From: Plut-88900 sp963668115
GTDB lineage: Bacteria; Chloroflexota; Dehalococcoidia; Plut-88900
Reading direction: 5' to 3'
Length of the DNA stretch: 64,000 nt
Assembly (NCBI GenBank): GCA_963668115.1
Contig: OY764147.1
Coordinates: 1,116,001-1,180,000 of the forward strand
In this document: positions 7,357 through 16,104 of the stretch, in pieces
How positions within the stretch are numbered: position 1 is the stretch's first letter
How the letters are laid out: every line of letters begins with the position of its first letter
Made by a program: the position numbers and the translations under genes
Notes under the pieces: model-generated
Seen by the model: only the letters and a program-made list of their open reading frames with translations
The model's database searches: none
Told to the model about the DNA's origin: nothing

Positions 7357-7842
7357 TTGCGGATCATCGCCGCTGAAGTCGAGATAGAGGCCCCCGAGTC
7401 CCTCATCTGGGACGTCCTCTCCGACCTGGAGTCCTACGGAGACTGGAACCCCTTCCTAACCTCCGCCTCCGGCAGCATCAAGGAGGGCGCCCGCGTCGAG
7501 CTGTTCATCAAGCCGCCCCGGGCCAGGGGGACCTACATCAACCCGCGAATCGTCCTAGTTGAGGAGGGCAGGGGGTTCAGTTGGCGCAACAACATGCTCT
7601 TCCCCGGCCTCTTCGACACGGAGCACTACTTCATCATCGACCCCATAGACGACAATCGATGCCGGTTCGTCCAGGGTGAAGAGGTCAGCGGGCTGCTCTC
7701 CATTCCCATCCTGCTGCTGATCGGCGGAGCAACCCGGCGCGGCATGGAGAGAATGAATGAGGCCTTGAAGTCCTTCTGCGAAGCCCCGCCCCTCCCTCCC
7801 GACTCGGAGGAAGAGCCCTCACCCTCCGAAGAGACCGGCTAG
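7357..7842 (+). CDS. SRPBCC (polyketide cyclase/START-like) protein
   Basis: A 161-residue protein with the typical SRPBCC pattern: an opening strand (RIIAAEVEIEAPESLIWDVL), then DLESYGDWNPFL, a beta-sheet, and a long C-terminal helix near residues 120-140. The acidic tail is disordered. The fold binds hydrophobic ligands; the ligand is not predictable. The start is TTG at 7357, 3 bp after the crotonase stop, which implies translational coupling. It is convergent with, and overlaps by 4 bp, the isochorismatase-like gene. Confidence 0.8.
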   Translation: MRIIAAEVEIEAPESLIWDVLSDLESYGDWNPFLTSASGSIKEGARVELFIKPPRARGTYINPRIVLVEEGRGFSWRNNMLFPGLFDTEHYFIIDPIDDNRCRFVQGEEVSGLLSIPILLLIGGATRRGMERMNEALKSFCEAPPLPPDSEEEPSPSEETG

Positions 7843-8519
7843 TCCCCCTGGTCGTACCCCTTCTCCCACGCCTCCAGTATCTCCGACGAGTCCGTCACCC
7901 ACACCAGCCTCTCCATGAACTTCATCGCGTCCTCGTGCAGCTCCGCCACCCGCGCCCCGACCAGATCCCTCGGTATCACCGGGAAGAACCCCAGCTGTGT
8001 CCCTGTCCAAGCCGTCGGCAGTATGCCGACTTCCGTAGCCACGCCCGTCGATATGAAGGTCTTTATCCCATGGCTTCGCAGTATCAGCTCGAAGGTGGAG
8101 TGTACGAAGGTGTTGGTCCGGTACTTGTTGATGACTATGTCGCCTTCCTGGGCCGCCAGGGCATCGATGGTCTGGCATCCCCAAGTCCCGAGCACCGTCG
8201 GGTTGGCGTACTGGTGCTTGCTCGGCTCCCCGACCAGGTTCCACCGCTTGTTCACCAGCGGGTCGTCGTAGGCCCCCAGGTCCGGCAGGCTGGTGAAGTT
8301 CGTCTGCCAGATCTTCACTCCGTGCGCCCGGGCCTTCGCCACGAAGTCCACCAGGTTGCCCAGAAACCCCGACACGTCAATGCTCTCCCCGGCCTTCTTG
8401 AATATGCCGTCATCGTGCAGAAAGTCGTTCTGCATGTCGTGGACCATCACCACCGTGTGCTTCGGATTCACCATCTCCGCTATCGACTCAAATACCCGCC
8501 GGCCCTGAAACTCATACAT
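7839..8519 (-). CDS. Isochorismatase-family cysteine hydrolase homologue lacking the Cys
   Basis: A 226-residue protein of the isochorismatase/nicotinamidase fold. D28 (in VHDMQNDF) and K132 (in INKYRTNTF) of the catalytic triad are present. The usual TGVATNVCVESTA motif reads TGVATEVGILPTA here, so the nucleophilic cysteine is Gly165. Family knowledge says the Cys is essential for amide or ester hydrolysis, so this is either a non-hydrolytic relative, as isochorismatase itself can be, or inactive. The ATG at 8519 follows AGGAGGA. The ABC exporter genes lie upstream on the same strand with a 21-bp gap. Confidence 0.88.
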   Translation of the reverse strand: MYEFQGRRVFESIAEMVNPKHTVVMVHDMQNDFLHDDGIFKKAGESIDVSGFLGNLVDFVAKARAHGVKIWQTNFTSLPDLGAYDDPLVNKRWNLVGEPSKHQYANPTVLGTWGCQTIDALAAQEGDIVINKYRTNTFVHSTFELILRSHGIKTFISTGVATEVGILPTAWTGTQLGFFPVIPRDLVGARVAELHEDAMKFMERLVWVTDSSEILEAWEKGYDQGD

Positions 8520-8540
8520 CTCTAGTCCTCCTGATCTGTC

Positions 8541-9641
8541 TCACTCCCACCTGAAAACCCTTGTCGCCGCTATGAATGCCACTGCCAGCCACACTACCAG
8601 CCCCAGCACCTCCCATGGGATCTCCGTGATGCTCGCTCCCTGAATCGCCACTTCCCGCATCCCGTCCGCCAGGAAAGTCAAAGGCAAATACTGGACAATG
8701 TCCTCCAGAACGCCCGGCAGGACGTCTGTCGGGAAGAATATCCCCGAAAGGAACATCATTGGCATGGCTATCACGTTGGCCAGCGGCGCCCCGACCTCCT
8801 CGTTCTTCGCAAACCCCGACACTATGTATCCGACGGCTATGAACAGAGCCCCGCCTAAAACGGCCAACACTAATATGTATCCGAAGTTGCCCTCTACTTT
8901 CACACCGAAGGCTAGGATCCCGACCCCCAGCAGCACCATAACCTGAACGATGGAAACCACGAGTCGGGTGACGACCTGTCCTATCAGGAAGTTGTGGGGC
9001 CTGATGGGGGTGGCATACAGCCTGCGCAACACCCCCTGCTGGCGGTACTGGATGAGCGAAAAGACCACGCTGAATATGCCCATCTGCATGATCGCCATGG
9101 AGATTATCCCCGGCACCAGGAAGTCGACGTATTCCAGGCCTAGGCTCTCCACAGGCTCCGATTCGATTAGGAAGGCCCTCTCCATGCCCGCCCCGCGCAC
9201 CGTTATCTCATACAGAATCCCGCGGACTATCCCCTCCCCGACGTTGGCCTGCTGTAGCCTGTCGCTGGCGTAGTAGGCCTGGAGGGTCAGGATCTCCGAG
9301 GACTGCCCGAACCCCGACGGGATCACGATAACGATGTCCCGGTCCCCGTCTTTCAGGGCCTGCATTTCGGCATCCTTTGTCCCGACGCTCAGGTCGATGA
9401 CACCGGCATCCTCGGCGTCCTCAGGAGCTTCGGCCCTCATCAATGCATCCTTCAGGATGTTCGACACCGGCGTGTCCGCCTCGTCCACCAGCCCCACGTC
9501 CACCTCCGTGAACGCGCCGAAGTTCAGCAGCCCGAAGATGACTATAAAGATCAGGGGCAGCACCAGCGTCCAGAAGATGGCCTGCCGATTGCGGTAGTAC
9601 ATCTTCAGGGACGCAATCGTCAGGGCGATGGTCGGGTTCAA
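8541..9641 (-). CDS. ABC-2 type transporter permease
   Basis: A 366-residue membrane protein. One N-terminal transmembrane segment (residues about 20-42) is followed by a large extracytoplasmic domain of about 130 residues. A block of five hydrophobic helices follows (residues about 170-360), with the ABC-2 signature region around LVPGIISMAIMQMG and MFLSGIFFPTDVLP. It would export a drug or lipid-like substrate together with the ATPase encoded just upstream. The start is TTG at 9641, one base after the ATPase stop, so translation is coupled. Confidence 0.92.
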   Translation of the reverse strand: MNPTIALTIASLKMYYRNRQAIFWTLVLPLIFIVIFGLLNFGAFTEVDVGLVDEADTPVSNILKDALMRAEAPEDAEDAGVIDLSVGTKDAEMQALKDGDRDIVIVIPSGFGQSSEILTLQAYYASDRLQQANVGEGIVRGILYEITVRGAGMERAFLIESEPVESLGLEYVDFLVPGIISMAIMQMGIFSVVFSLIQYRQQGVLRRLYATPIRPHNFLIGQVVTRLVVSIVQVMVLLGVGILAFGVKVEGNFGYILVLAVLGGALFIAVGYIVSGFAKNEEVGAPLANVIAMPMMFLSGIFFPTDVLPGVLEDIVQYLPLTFLADGMREVAIQGASITEIPWEVLGLVVWLAVAFIAATRVFRWE

Positions 9642-9642
9642 G

Positions 9643-10401
9643 CTAGTCTTCTCTCAGGCTCTTGCCGGTCAGGTGTAGGAATACGTCTTCCAGGTTGGCC
9701 GCCTTGCCGGCCCTTTCCTTTCGGAACCCCGTGTCCAGGAGCCCATCTATCAGGGAGTCGGGGCTGTCCAGCGCCACGATAGACCCGTTATCGATAATGG
9801 CCACCCGGTCGCACAGTTCCTCCGCCTCCTCCATGTAATGCGTTGTCATTACTATAGTCTTGCCGTCAGTGCGCAGGCGCTTGATTAGCTCCCACATGTG
9901 GCGTCGGGCCTGAGGATCGAGGCCCGTGGTGGGCTCATCCAGGAACATGACCACGGGATCGTTGACCAGGGCAGTGGCTATGGAGAGGCGCTGCTTCTGA
10001 CCCCCGGAAAGCTGCCTGTACTTGGCCTTCCCCTTGTCCAGCAATTCGACCTTTTCCAGCACTTCCCTGGCATCGACCTTGCGGCCATACAGGTGCCCGA
10101 AAAGGCTGACGATTTCCAACAGAACGAGGTTGTCGAAGAAGGCGGACGACTGGAGCTGGACGCCTATGATTGCCTTGACGGCCCTCGGCTCTTTCGTAAC
10201 GTCAATTCCATCAATGGTAGCAGTGCCTTCGCTGGGGAAGCGCATGCCCTCCAGGATCTCCACGGTGGTCGTCTTGCCCGCCCCGTTCGGCCCGAGAAGG
10301 CCGAATATCTCACCCCGCTCCACCTCGAAGCTCACGTCATCCACGGCTGTCAAATCGCCGTACCGCTTCGTAAGCCCCGTGGCCCGTATTACACAGTCCA
10401 T
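9643..10401 (-). CDS. ABC transporter ATP-binding protein
   Basis: A 252-residue ATPase from the ATG at 10401; a longer frame to 10449 exists, but its extra residues resemble nothing and would run into the promoter. Walker A is GPNGAGKTT, the signature is LSGGQKQRL, Walker B is VMFLDEPTTGLDP, and the switch histidine is in TTHYMEEAEEL. It belongs to the CcmA/NatA-like subgroup that works with ABC-2 permeases. A TACAAT hexamer ends 6 bp before this ATG, which implies a leaderless transcript. It is divergent from the amidohydrolase at 10465. Confidence 0.93.
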   Translation of the reverse strand: MDCVIRATGLTKRYGDLTAVDDVSFEVERGEIFGLLGPNGAGKTTTVEILEGMRFPSEGTATIDGIDVTKEPRAVKAIIGVQLQSSAFFDNLVLLEIVSLFGHLYGRKVDAREVLEKVELLDKGKAKYRQLSGGQKQRLSIATALVNDPVVMFLDEPTTGLDPQARRHMWELIKRLRTDGKTIVMTTHYMEEAEELCDRVAIIDNGSIVALDSPDSLIDGLLDTGFRKERAGKAANLEDVFLHLTGKSLRED

Positions 10402-10407
10402 GTGAAA

Positions 10408-10413
10408 ATTGTA
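10408..10413 (-). promoter_or_regulatory. -10 element for the ABC exporter operon, leaderless
   Basis: On the minus strand TACAAT lies only 6 bp before the ATG at 10401, placing the start point at or next to the first codon. A TTGAGA lies further upstream, at a spacing of 20, which is long. No Shine-Dalgarno is seen. Confidence 0.5.
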
Positions 10414-10428
10414 ACACGCCCTTCCCGA

Positions 10429-10458
10429 TTGACTCTCAATTTCCGGCACTCATATAAT
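10429..10458 (+). promoter_or_regulatory. Promoter of amidohydrolase gene, leaderless
   Basis: TTGACT (10429-10434), an 18-bp spacer and a perfect TATAAT (10453-10458). The ATG is at 10465, where transcription itself should start. No Shine-Dalgarno is present between the promoter and the gene. Confidence 0.65.
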
Positions 10459-10464
10459 CCAGCC

Positions 10465-11598
10465 ATGCCTATAGACAAACTCATCTCCGCTGACTCCCAC
10501 GTAGTGGAGCCCCCAGACCTCTGGGACTCCCGCATCGACGCGGCGTACAAGGACCGAAGGCCCCGGATGTACCGTGACGGGGACGTTCACAGATGGGTCG
10601 CCGACGACGATATCAACCTCGGGTCCTTGGGCGCCCCCTCGCAGGCTGGGCGCCGTTTCGAAGACCCCGACTCCCTTTCCATCGAAGCGGCCTTCCAGGA
10701 CACCCCCGAGGCCGCTTACGATCCCGACGCCCGGGTGAAGGCGATGGCCGTGGATGGAGTTATCGGCGAGGTTATCTATCCGACTATAGCCGTCCGACTG
10801 GTGGAAACAGATATTGATTCGGCGCTCATGTCGGCTTGCTTCCGGGCCATGAACGACTGGATGGCCGATTTCTCCACGGCATATCCCAACTCCATAAAGG
10901 GAAGCGGGGTAGTCAACGTTGACGACATTGACGATGCCCTATCCGAGTTGGAGCGGTGCGCCAAGCTCGGCCTGGCCAGCATAACCATTCCGGCCTATCC
11001 CGGCGAAGGACGCACCTACGACCTGCCCCGCTACGACCCCTTCTGGGCCTTGGCCCAAGACTTAGCATTGCCTCTGGCCATGCACTCGGGCTCCTACCGC
11101 CCGGGGCCCGGGGTCATAGGCTCTTTTGCCAACGACATCACGGTCGGCGGCACCTCATCCTTCCGCGCCAGCGAGGACTATTGGCCGCGCCGGGCGATAG
11201 GGGACATGATGTTCTCGGGGGTTTTCGAAAGGTTCCCGAAGCTGACAGTGGGAGCGGTTGAATTCGAGCTTGGGTGGGCGGCCTACTTCATCCAGCAGAT
11301 GGACCGCCACTACGCCGACCATCATTACGTCAAGGAGATCCAGTTCAAGGGAGACTATCTGCCGGGCGACCTGTTCCGCCGAAACGTATTCGTCACCTTC
11401 CAGGAAGATGTCGCCGGCATAGCGACCCGGCACGTGGTCGGGGTGGACAACATCCTCTGGAGCTCCGACTACCCCCACACCGAGTCGACATGGCCCAACT
11501 CCCTCCCCGTCCTCAACCAACTCCTGACCGACGTTCCCCAGGATGAAGCCGAGAAAATGGCCTTCAGGAACGCCGCTCGGGTGTACGGGTTCGGCTAA
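10465..11598 (+). CDS. Amidohydrolase family protein (PF04909-like metal hydrolase)
   Basis: 377 residues from the ATG at 10465; the open frame extends far upstream but only as a shadow of the ABC genes. The start DSHVVEPPDLW is the DxH-type variant of the amidohydrolase metal motif. MHSGSYRPGPG near residue 210 and WSSDYPHTESTWPN near residue 333 supply the later histidine and aspartate. This ACMSD-like TIM-barrel group contains decarboxylases and hydrolases of aromatic or cyclic acids; the substrate is unknown. A 3' fragment of a close paralogue lies at 12160-12249. Confidence 0.88.
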   Translation: MPIDKLISADSHVVEPPDLWDSRIDAAYKDRRPRMYRDGDVHRWVADDDINLGSLGAPSQAGRRFEDPDSLSIEAAFQDTPEAAYDPDARVKAMAVDGVIGEVIYPTIAVRLVETDIDSALMSACFRAMNDWMADFSTAYPNSIKGSGVVNVDDIDDALSELERCAKLGLASITIPAYPGEGRTYDLPRYDPFWALAQDLALPLAMHSGSYRPGPGVIGSFANDITVGGTSSFRASEDYWPRRAIGDMMFSGVFERFPKLTVGAVEFELGWAAYFIQQMDRHYADHHYVKEIQFKGDYLPGDLFRRNVFVTFQEDVAGIATRHVVGVDNILWSSDYPHTESTWPNSLPVLNQLLTDVPQDEAEKMAFRNAARVYGFG

Positions 11599-11625
11599 AC
11601 CCTGGGACCTTGGTCAATGGGCCTT

Positions 11626-11653
11626 TTGATGATCGCTCCTGCGCAGATATAAT
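11626..11653 (+). promoter_or_regulatory. Promoter of the Phd-like antitoxin gene
   Basis: TTGATG (11626-11631), a 16-bp spacer and TATAAT (11648-11653). The AT-rich stretch that follows contains TGTTGTTGATAATTACGG, a possible site for autoregulation by the antitoxin, which is how Phd/YefM systems normally behave. Confidence 0.55.
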
Positions 11654-11698
11654 GTTGTTGATAATTACGGATCAGCTATATTCAAGGAGGCGCAATTA

Positions 11699-12001
11699 GT
11701 GGCTAAAAGAGTAAGCACAACCGAAGCAAAGGCAAGGTTTTCGGCGCTTTTGGAAGAGGTGGCAAGTGGCAGCGGACATATCGTCATAGAACGCCGTGGA
11801 GCGCCTGTAGCTGCTCTAATCAGCATAGCCGACCTGGAACTTCTGGGCCACGACGAAGCAACGTCTCACAACCCTAGAGGCGCGCTAGCTTTGGTAGGCG
11901 CTTGGGGAGAAACCAGCGACAGCGAGATCGATGCATTCATTGAGGACATTTACCAGTCTCGAGAGAACGATATTCCGAGACTAGTCCAACTCGAACTCTA
12001 A
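11699..12001 (+). CDS. Phd/YefM-family antitoxin, without an adjacent toxin
   Basis: A 100-residue protein. The N-terminal part is the Phd/YefM DNA-binding fold (STTEAKARFSALLEEV, then IVIERRGAPVAALISIADLELL). The remainder is the toxin-neutralising tail. The start is GTG at 11699 with AAGGAGG 12 bp upstream. Such proteins repress their own operon and mask a RelE- or VapC-type toxin. No toxin frame follows in the next 240 bp, so it is an orphan or the toxin has been lost. The downstream neighbour is a remnant of an amidohydrolase, which suggests the segment was inserted or rearranged. Confidence 0.88.
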   Translation: MAKRVSTTEAKARFSALLEEVASGSGHIVIERRGAPVAALISIADLELLGHDEATSHNPRGALALVGAWGETSDSEIDAFIEDIYQSRENDIPRLVQLEL

Positions 12002-12159
12002 AAACCTACCTTCACAAGTTAAGCACTCCTTTTCTACACGCTTATCCGTCCATAACTAACGAACCAAGCGCGCCAAGCTCTTTACTTTTGCCGCAGTCCT
12101 AGCATCTCCTATGAGCACGAGTGCCTGTACTATTAGCCCAAGCCGGTCTCCGGTAAATG

Positions 12160-12249
12160 TTGGGGCCAACCCAACTGGCTGACGTATTCCAAGCCGAGGC
12201 CGAGAAGATGGCGTTTCGGAATGCGGCTCGGGTGTACGGGTTCGGCTAA
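12160..12249 (+). pseudogene. 3' remnant of an amidohydrolase paralogue
   Basis: The last 23 codons (12181-12249) read DVFQAEAEKMAFRNAARV then YGFG and stop. They match the end of the intact amidohydrolase at 11530-11598 in 21 of 23 residues, with many silent differences. A few more matching residues precede it (PTQLA). No start or body of the gene is present. The remnant ends exactly where the minus-strand coiled-coil gene ends, so it marks a recombination or insertion boundary. The preceding 150 bp hold nothing I recognise. Confidence 0.8.
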
Positions 12250-13928
12250 GGGTTGTCCCTTACCAAACCCTCCAAAAGCTTTACCTCCATAGCTATTCCA
12301 CTCTCTCTTACCGAGTCGAGCACCTTAGAAATCAACAGTACACAATCCTTGACGTTCTTCGCCTCCAACCCTTTAACTGGTGGATGCGCTCCTTCGTTTC
12401 TCATCCTCCTTATGTGCCTCAAATCCGCCGCGAGTTCTCCCTCTTGCAAGAAACGCTCTGCCGTGTCTTCGAATCTCATTATTTTCGTCCCATGCCTATC
12501 CTCACCCTCAGTTATATCCAAGAATTCTTCAAAGGTTCTGGGATCTTCCTCCCTCAGTATCTGGTTACTCCCGACTTCTTCCTTTATGTACTTGAGGTCT
12601 TCCGTTGATAGCCGACTTGCTAAATATGACCTCATCGGTCCTCTGAATAAGTTCACAGCATGGTTCAATACGGTTAGGTTCCCAGTTCTCGAGCTTTTCA
12701 ACTCTAGTATTGCTTCACCGTTTCCCCTAACTACGCTTACTTGTTCCTCTAACACTCTGTTTTGCTGTCTCAATGCCTGATTGTCAGCATTCAGTTTGTC
12801 TCTGGTATCTCCGAGTTTCTTATTCTCTTTCTTAAGTTCCTCTATGTTCCTCCGCCGATTCCTTTTCCTTAACTCTTCCGGCTCATTCTCCAGCACCTCA
12901 AGTGCTCGACGTAGTTCCTGCACCTGTTCTATCGCATACGTGGTCTTTCCTCTCTCCTCTTCCAATGCCGCTGTCTTCTCGTTCAATGCTTCATTCTTCT
13001 TCTCAAGCTGATTCTTCAATTGCTGGGCACTAAACTTCAACTTTCTTACCTCATCCTCCTCCTCCTTCAGCTTCATCCGCCACTCCAAATCACGACCGAT
13101 ATCTCTCTTGATTTCCCAATATTCCCTACCGAAATCCGTCTCTGCTACCCTATCCATGCACTCTTGTTGTACGTCAAATAGCAAATGTTCTCTCATTTGC
13201 CTAACAACACTTCTGGCCCAGTGCAAATCGGGTCCAGCTTCATTGGCATCCACAGTGCATCCCGGCCAGAGTATTCGAACTGCTCCGCCATTGCAGAGCA
13301 CCTTATTCTTATTAAGTCTGCCCTTCAGCGCCTCTATCCCTTCCAGTTCATACGCAACCACTTTCGCCACTCCCGCAAGCATACTTTGTGCAGACCTGGG
13401 GCTAATCGCGAAACGCCCATACCCATCCTGAGAAATCGCCAGTATTGGCAAAGAGCGCCTCTCAGACGTCAACACCTCTGTAACATATTCTTCCGCGTTG
13501 TCCTTCCTTATCTCCAGCGGCTGGTAAGACATTTCATCTTCACCAACTATGCAGTGGAATGCCTCTGTCATCCTTCTCAGTAGACGCGGCGGCCCCGACC
13601 GAAGATTCGGCGGCTCACCCTCTGAGGTCAACATGAATCGCGACCTTACTTCTGCTCGGACTCCCTCTCCTTTCGTGTACATCCTCACCTCTAGGCGCAC
13701 CAGATGCTCGGGCACGGGTGAATATGGCCTCTCCGCATTTATCTCCACATACCCAGCCTGATCGCTCGTTCGAAACTCCACAACCCAGTCATCTTGACCA
13801 CTAGGGTCAGCCGTTGCTCGCAAATCCTCCTCAATTACCCCTTTAGCCGCCTCCAGTAACTCCAATCCCACCCGATTGGATTCATTCTCTTGATCGAATA
13901 CTTCAAACGTTGTTACATAGTTTGACAT
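12246..13928 (-). CDS. Coiled-coil protein with C-terminal HEPN-like domain, probable defence protein
   Basis: A 560-residue cytoplasmic protein. Residues 1-150 are an unknown N-terminal region. Residues 158-250 form an alpha/beta-looking domain (LPILAIS, then AGVAKVVAYEL, then GGAVRILWPG at 214-223) of a type I associate with defence-island proteins. Residues 285-400 are a strong charged coiled coil. Residues 425-560 look like a HEPN/Swt1-type helical domain, with R510-x4-H515 in RNEGAH. HEPN domains are commonly RNases that abort phage infection. Codon use is AT-richer than the neighbours. It is flanked by an orphan antitoxin and a gene remnant. The function is inferred; no published system name is claimed. 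Confidence 0.65.
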   Translation of the reverse strand: MSNYVTTFEVFDQENESNRVGLELLEAAKGVIEEDLRATADPSGQDDWVVEFRTSDQAGYVEINAERPYSPVPEHLVRLEVRMYTKGEGVRAEVRSRFMLTSEGEPPNLRSGPPRLLRRMTEAFHCIVGEDEMSYQPLEIRKDNAEEYVTEVLTSERRSLPILAISQDGYGRFAISPRSAQSMLAGVAKVVAYELEGIEALKGRLNKNKVLCNGGAVRILWPGCTVDANEAGPDLHWARSVVRQMREHLLFDVQQECMDRVAETDFGREYWEIKRDIGRDLEWRMKLKEEEDEVRKLKFSAQQLKNQLEKKNEALNEKTAALEEERGKTTYAIEQVQELRRALEVLENEPEELRKRNRRRNIEELKKENKKLGDTRDKLNADNQALRQQNRVLEEQVSVVRGNGEAILELKSSRTGNLTVLNHAVNLFRGPMRSYLASRLSTEDLKYIKEEVGSNQILREEDPRTFEEFLDITEGEDRHGTKIMRFEDTAERFLQEGELAADLRHIRRMRNEGAHPPVKGLEAKNVKDCVLLISKVLDSVRESGIAMEVKLLEGLVRDNP

Positions 13929-13998
13929 CTCATATTCCCCTCTCCTCGGTCGCCCGACATTCTACACTCTCCCTCACCTGTGATATCCTTACCCGGCA

Positions 13999-16086
13999 AT
14001 GGGACTTAGACTTGGCGTAGACATCGGGGGGACTTTTACCGACCTGGCCCTCGTTGATGAGGAGTCGGGGGAACAGACTACTTACAAAGTCTCCTCCACC
14101 CCATCCGACTATTCCGCCGCCGTCATAGACGCCATAAAGGCCCTTTCCACCGAGCACGGCATTGCCCCTTCTGCCCTTTCCTTTCTCTCCCACGCAACCA
14201 CGGTAGTCACCAATGCGATCCTGGAGTCAAAAGGGGCCCGAGCCGCCCTTATCACGACCGATGGTTTTCGAGACATACTTGAGATCCGACGCCAGTCTCG
14301 GGCCAAGCTGTACGATATTTTCCAGCCTCCGCCTCAGGTCATCATCCCCAGGCACCTGCGCTTGGAGGTCTCCGAGCGAATCGATGCCTACGGCGACGTA
14401 TACAAACCACTGGACGAGTCCGAGTTCGACCGAATCGTAGCCTTCCTGAAGGCCCACGAAGTCAAGGCCGTCGCAGTGTCCCTGCTCTTCTCTTTCCTCA
14501 ACCCCGTTCATGAACAAGCCATTGGAAAGGTGCTGCGTCGGGAGCTTCCGGACGTCCGCACCTTCCTATCCTCCGAGGTGTTGCCGGAGATGCGGGAATA
14601 CGAGCGCACTAGCACCGTTGCAGTCTGCGCCTACGTGGCCCCAGTCCTGGAAGGTTATCTGAATCGCCTCAACGACTTCCTCGCTACGGACGCCTACCCA
14701 TCCCTCTACCTCACCGGCTCCAGCGGTGGGGTATTCAACGTCGAAGAGGGCTTGCGGGTGCCGGCCATGCTCACCGAGTCGGGGCCCGCGGCGGGGGTAA
14801 CTGCCACCGTGGCGCTGGGCAACGTGCTGGAGCTGGACCAGCTGATTTCCTTCGACATGGGAGGTACCACCGCCAAGGCCTCGCTGATTAACAATGGTGA
14901 AGTGAGCGTCACGACTGAATACGAGGTCGGTGGGTCGGGCAACGTGCGGCGCTGGCTGCAGGGCACCGGATACCCCATCAAGGTGCCCGTCGTAGACCTG
15001 GCCGAGGTCAGCGCCGGGGGTGGCAGCATTGCCTGGCTGGACGACGCCGGAGGTCTGAGAGTAGGGCCGCAGAGTGCGGGCGCATCACCGGGGCCAGCGT
15101 GCTACGGCCTCGGGGGGCAGGAGCCGACCGTAACGGATGCCGACGCGGTCCTTGGGTATTTGGACCCGGGCCATTTCCTCGGGGGACGGATGGCCTTGTC
15201 ACTGGACGGCGCATCAAAGGCGATTGAGAAGACGGTGGGAGAGCCCCTTGGTCTGGACCTGATGCAGGCCGCCCAGGGCATCGTGGACATTGTAAACTCC
15301 AACATGGCAGACGCCATACGCATGATCTCCATCGAACGCGGGCACGACCCTCGGGAGTATGCACTGGTCGCGTTCGGGGGCGCGGGACCCGTGCATGCGG
15401 GGCGGATCGGCGAGGAGCTGGGAATCAAGAAGGTGATCATTCCGCCCAACCCTGGGGTCTTTTCCGCCATGGGTCTCGTGTGCACAGACCTGAAACGGGA
15501 CTACGTGCGCAGCCTGTATACGCTGATGGCCGAAGACGGCGTGGACGACCAGATGCGGCAGGTCCGCGATGAGATCACTGCGGAGGCCCGGGACATGCTT
15601 GCAAGGTCGGGAATCCCGGAGGAGAACTGGGAGTTCCGGTATTCCATAGACATGCGGTACGGGCATCAGGCCTACGAGCTCACGGTACCGATCGAAGACT
15701 CGGAGATACAGGGCGGTGCGCTGGACGCCATGGCCGAACGTTTCCACGCCCAGCACTTCACCACGTACGACTATAACGCCCCGGACGAGCCGATACAGCT
15801 AGTTAACCTTAGGGTGTCGGCCATCGGGAAGTTCGGGGCGGACTTCATCGCCTCCCGCAACTCGTCTAGCAATGGCAGGGGAGGCATCAGCCCCCGCTCT
15901 CAGCGGGAGGTCTATTTTAAAGAGTCGGGGCGGACATCCTGCCCAGTCTACGATAGGGGTGACCTGTATTCAGGCGCAGAGATCCAAGGCCCAGCCATTA
16001 TCCAGGAAAGCAGTTCAACCGTCATCGTTTATCCGAACCAGCGGGCCAATGCTACCGAGTTCGGGACCATTGAGATCACGGTCTAG
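13999..16086 (+). CDS. hyuA: Hydantoinase/oxoprolinase family protein, subunit A
   Basis: A 695-residue protein of the HyuA/acetone-carboxylase alpha type. The N-terminal half begins GVDIGGTFTDLALVDE, an actin-like ATP-binding motif. SHATTVVTNAILE and SFDMGGTTAKASL are further conserved blocks. It would use ATP to open a cyclic amide (hydantoin, oxoproline) or to activate a ketone; the family cannot be divided by eye. No Shine-Dalgarno is visible before the ATG at 13999, so it may be leaderless. Subunit B follows 18 bp later. Confidence 0.92.
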   Translation: MGLRLGVDIGGTFTDLALVDEESGEQTTYKVSSTPSDYSAAVIDAIKALSTEHGIAPSALSFLSHATTVVTNAILESKGARAALITTDGFRDILEIRRQSRAKLYDIFQPPPQVIIPRHLRLEVSERIDAYGDVYKPLDESEFDRIVAFLKAHEVKAVAVSLLFSFLNPVHEQAIGKVLRRELPDVRTFLSSEVLPEMREYERTSTVAVCAYVAPVLEGYLNRLNDFLATDAYPSLYLTGSSGGVFNVEEGLRVPAMLTESGPAAGVTATVALGNVLELDQLISFDMGGTTAKASLINNGEVSVTTEYEVGGSGNVRRWLQGTGYPIKVPVVDLAEVSAGGGSIAWLDDAGGLRVGPQSAGASPGPACYGLGGQEPTVTDADAVLGYLDPGHFLGGRMALSLDGASKAIEKTVGEPLGLDLMQAAQGIVDIVNSNMADAIRMISIERGHDPREYALVAFGGAGPVHAGRIGEELGIKKVIIPPNPGVFSAMGLVCTDLKRDYVRSLYTLMAEDGVDDQMRQVRDEITAEARDMLARSGIPEENWEFRYSIDMRYGHQAYELTVPIEDSEIQGGALDAMAERFHAQHFTTYDYNAPDEPIQLVNLRVSAIGKFGADFIASRNSSSNGRGGISPRSQREVYFKESGRTSCPVYDRGDLYSGAEIQGPAIIQESSSTVIVYPNQRANATEFGTIEITV

Positions 16087-16104
16087 GAACGAAGGACTGA
16101 CGTC

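Noticed and set aside
9898..10464. Upstream extension of the amidohydrolase frame
   Set aside because: It lies opposite the ABC ATPase and has no family similarity; the promoter and ATG at 10465 define the gene.
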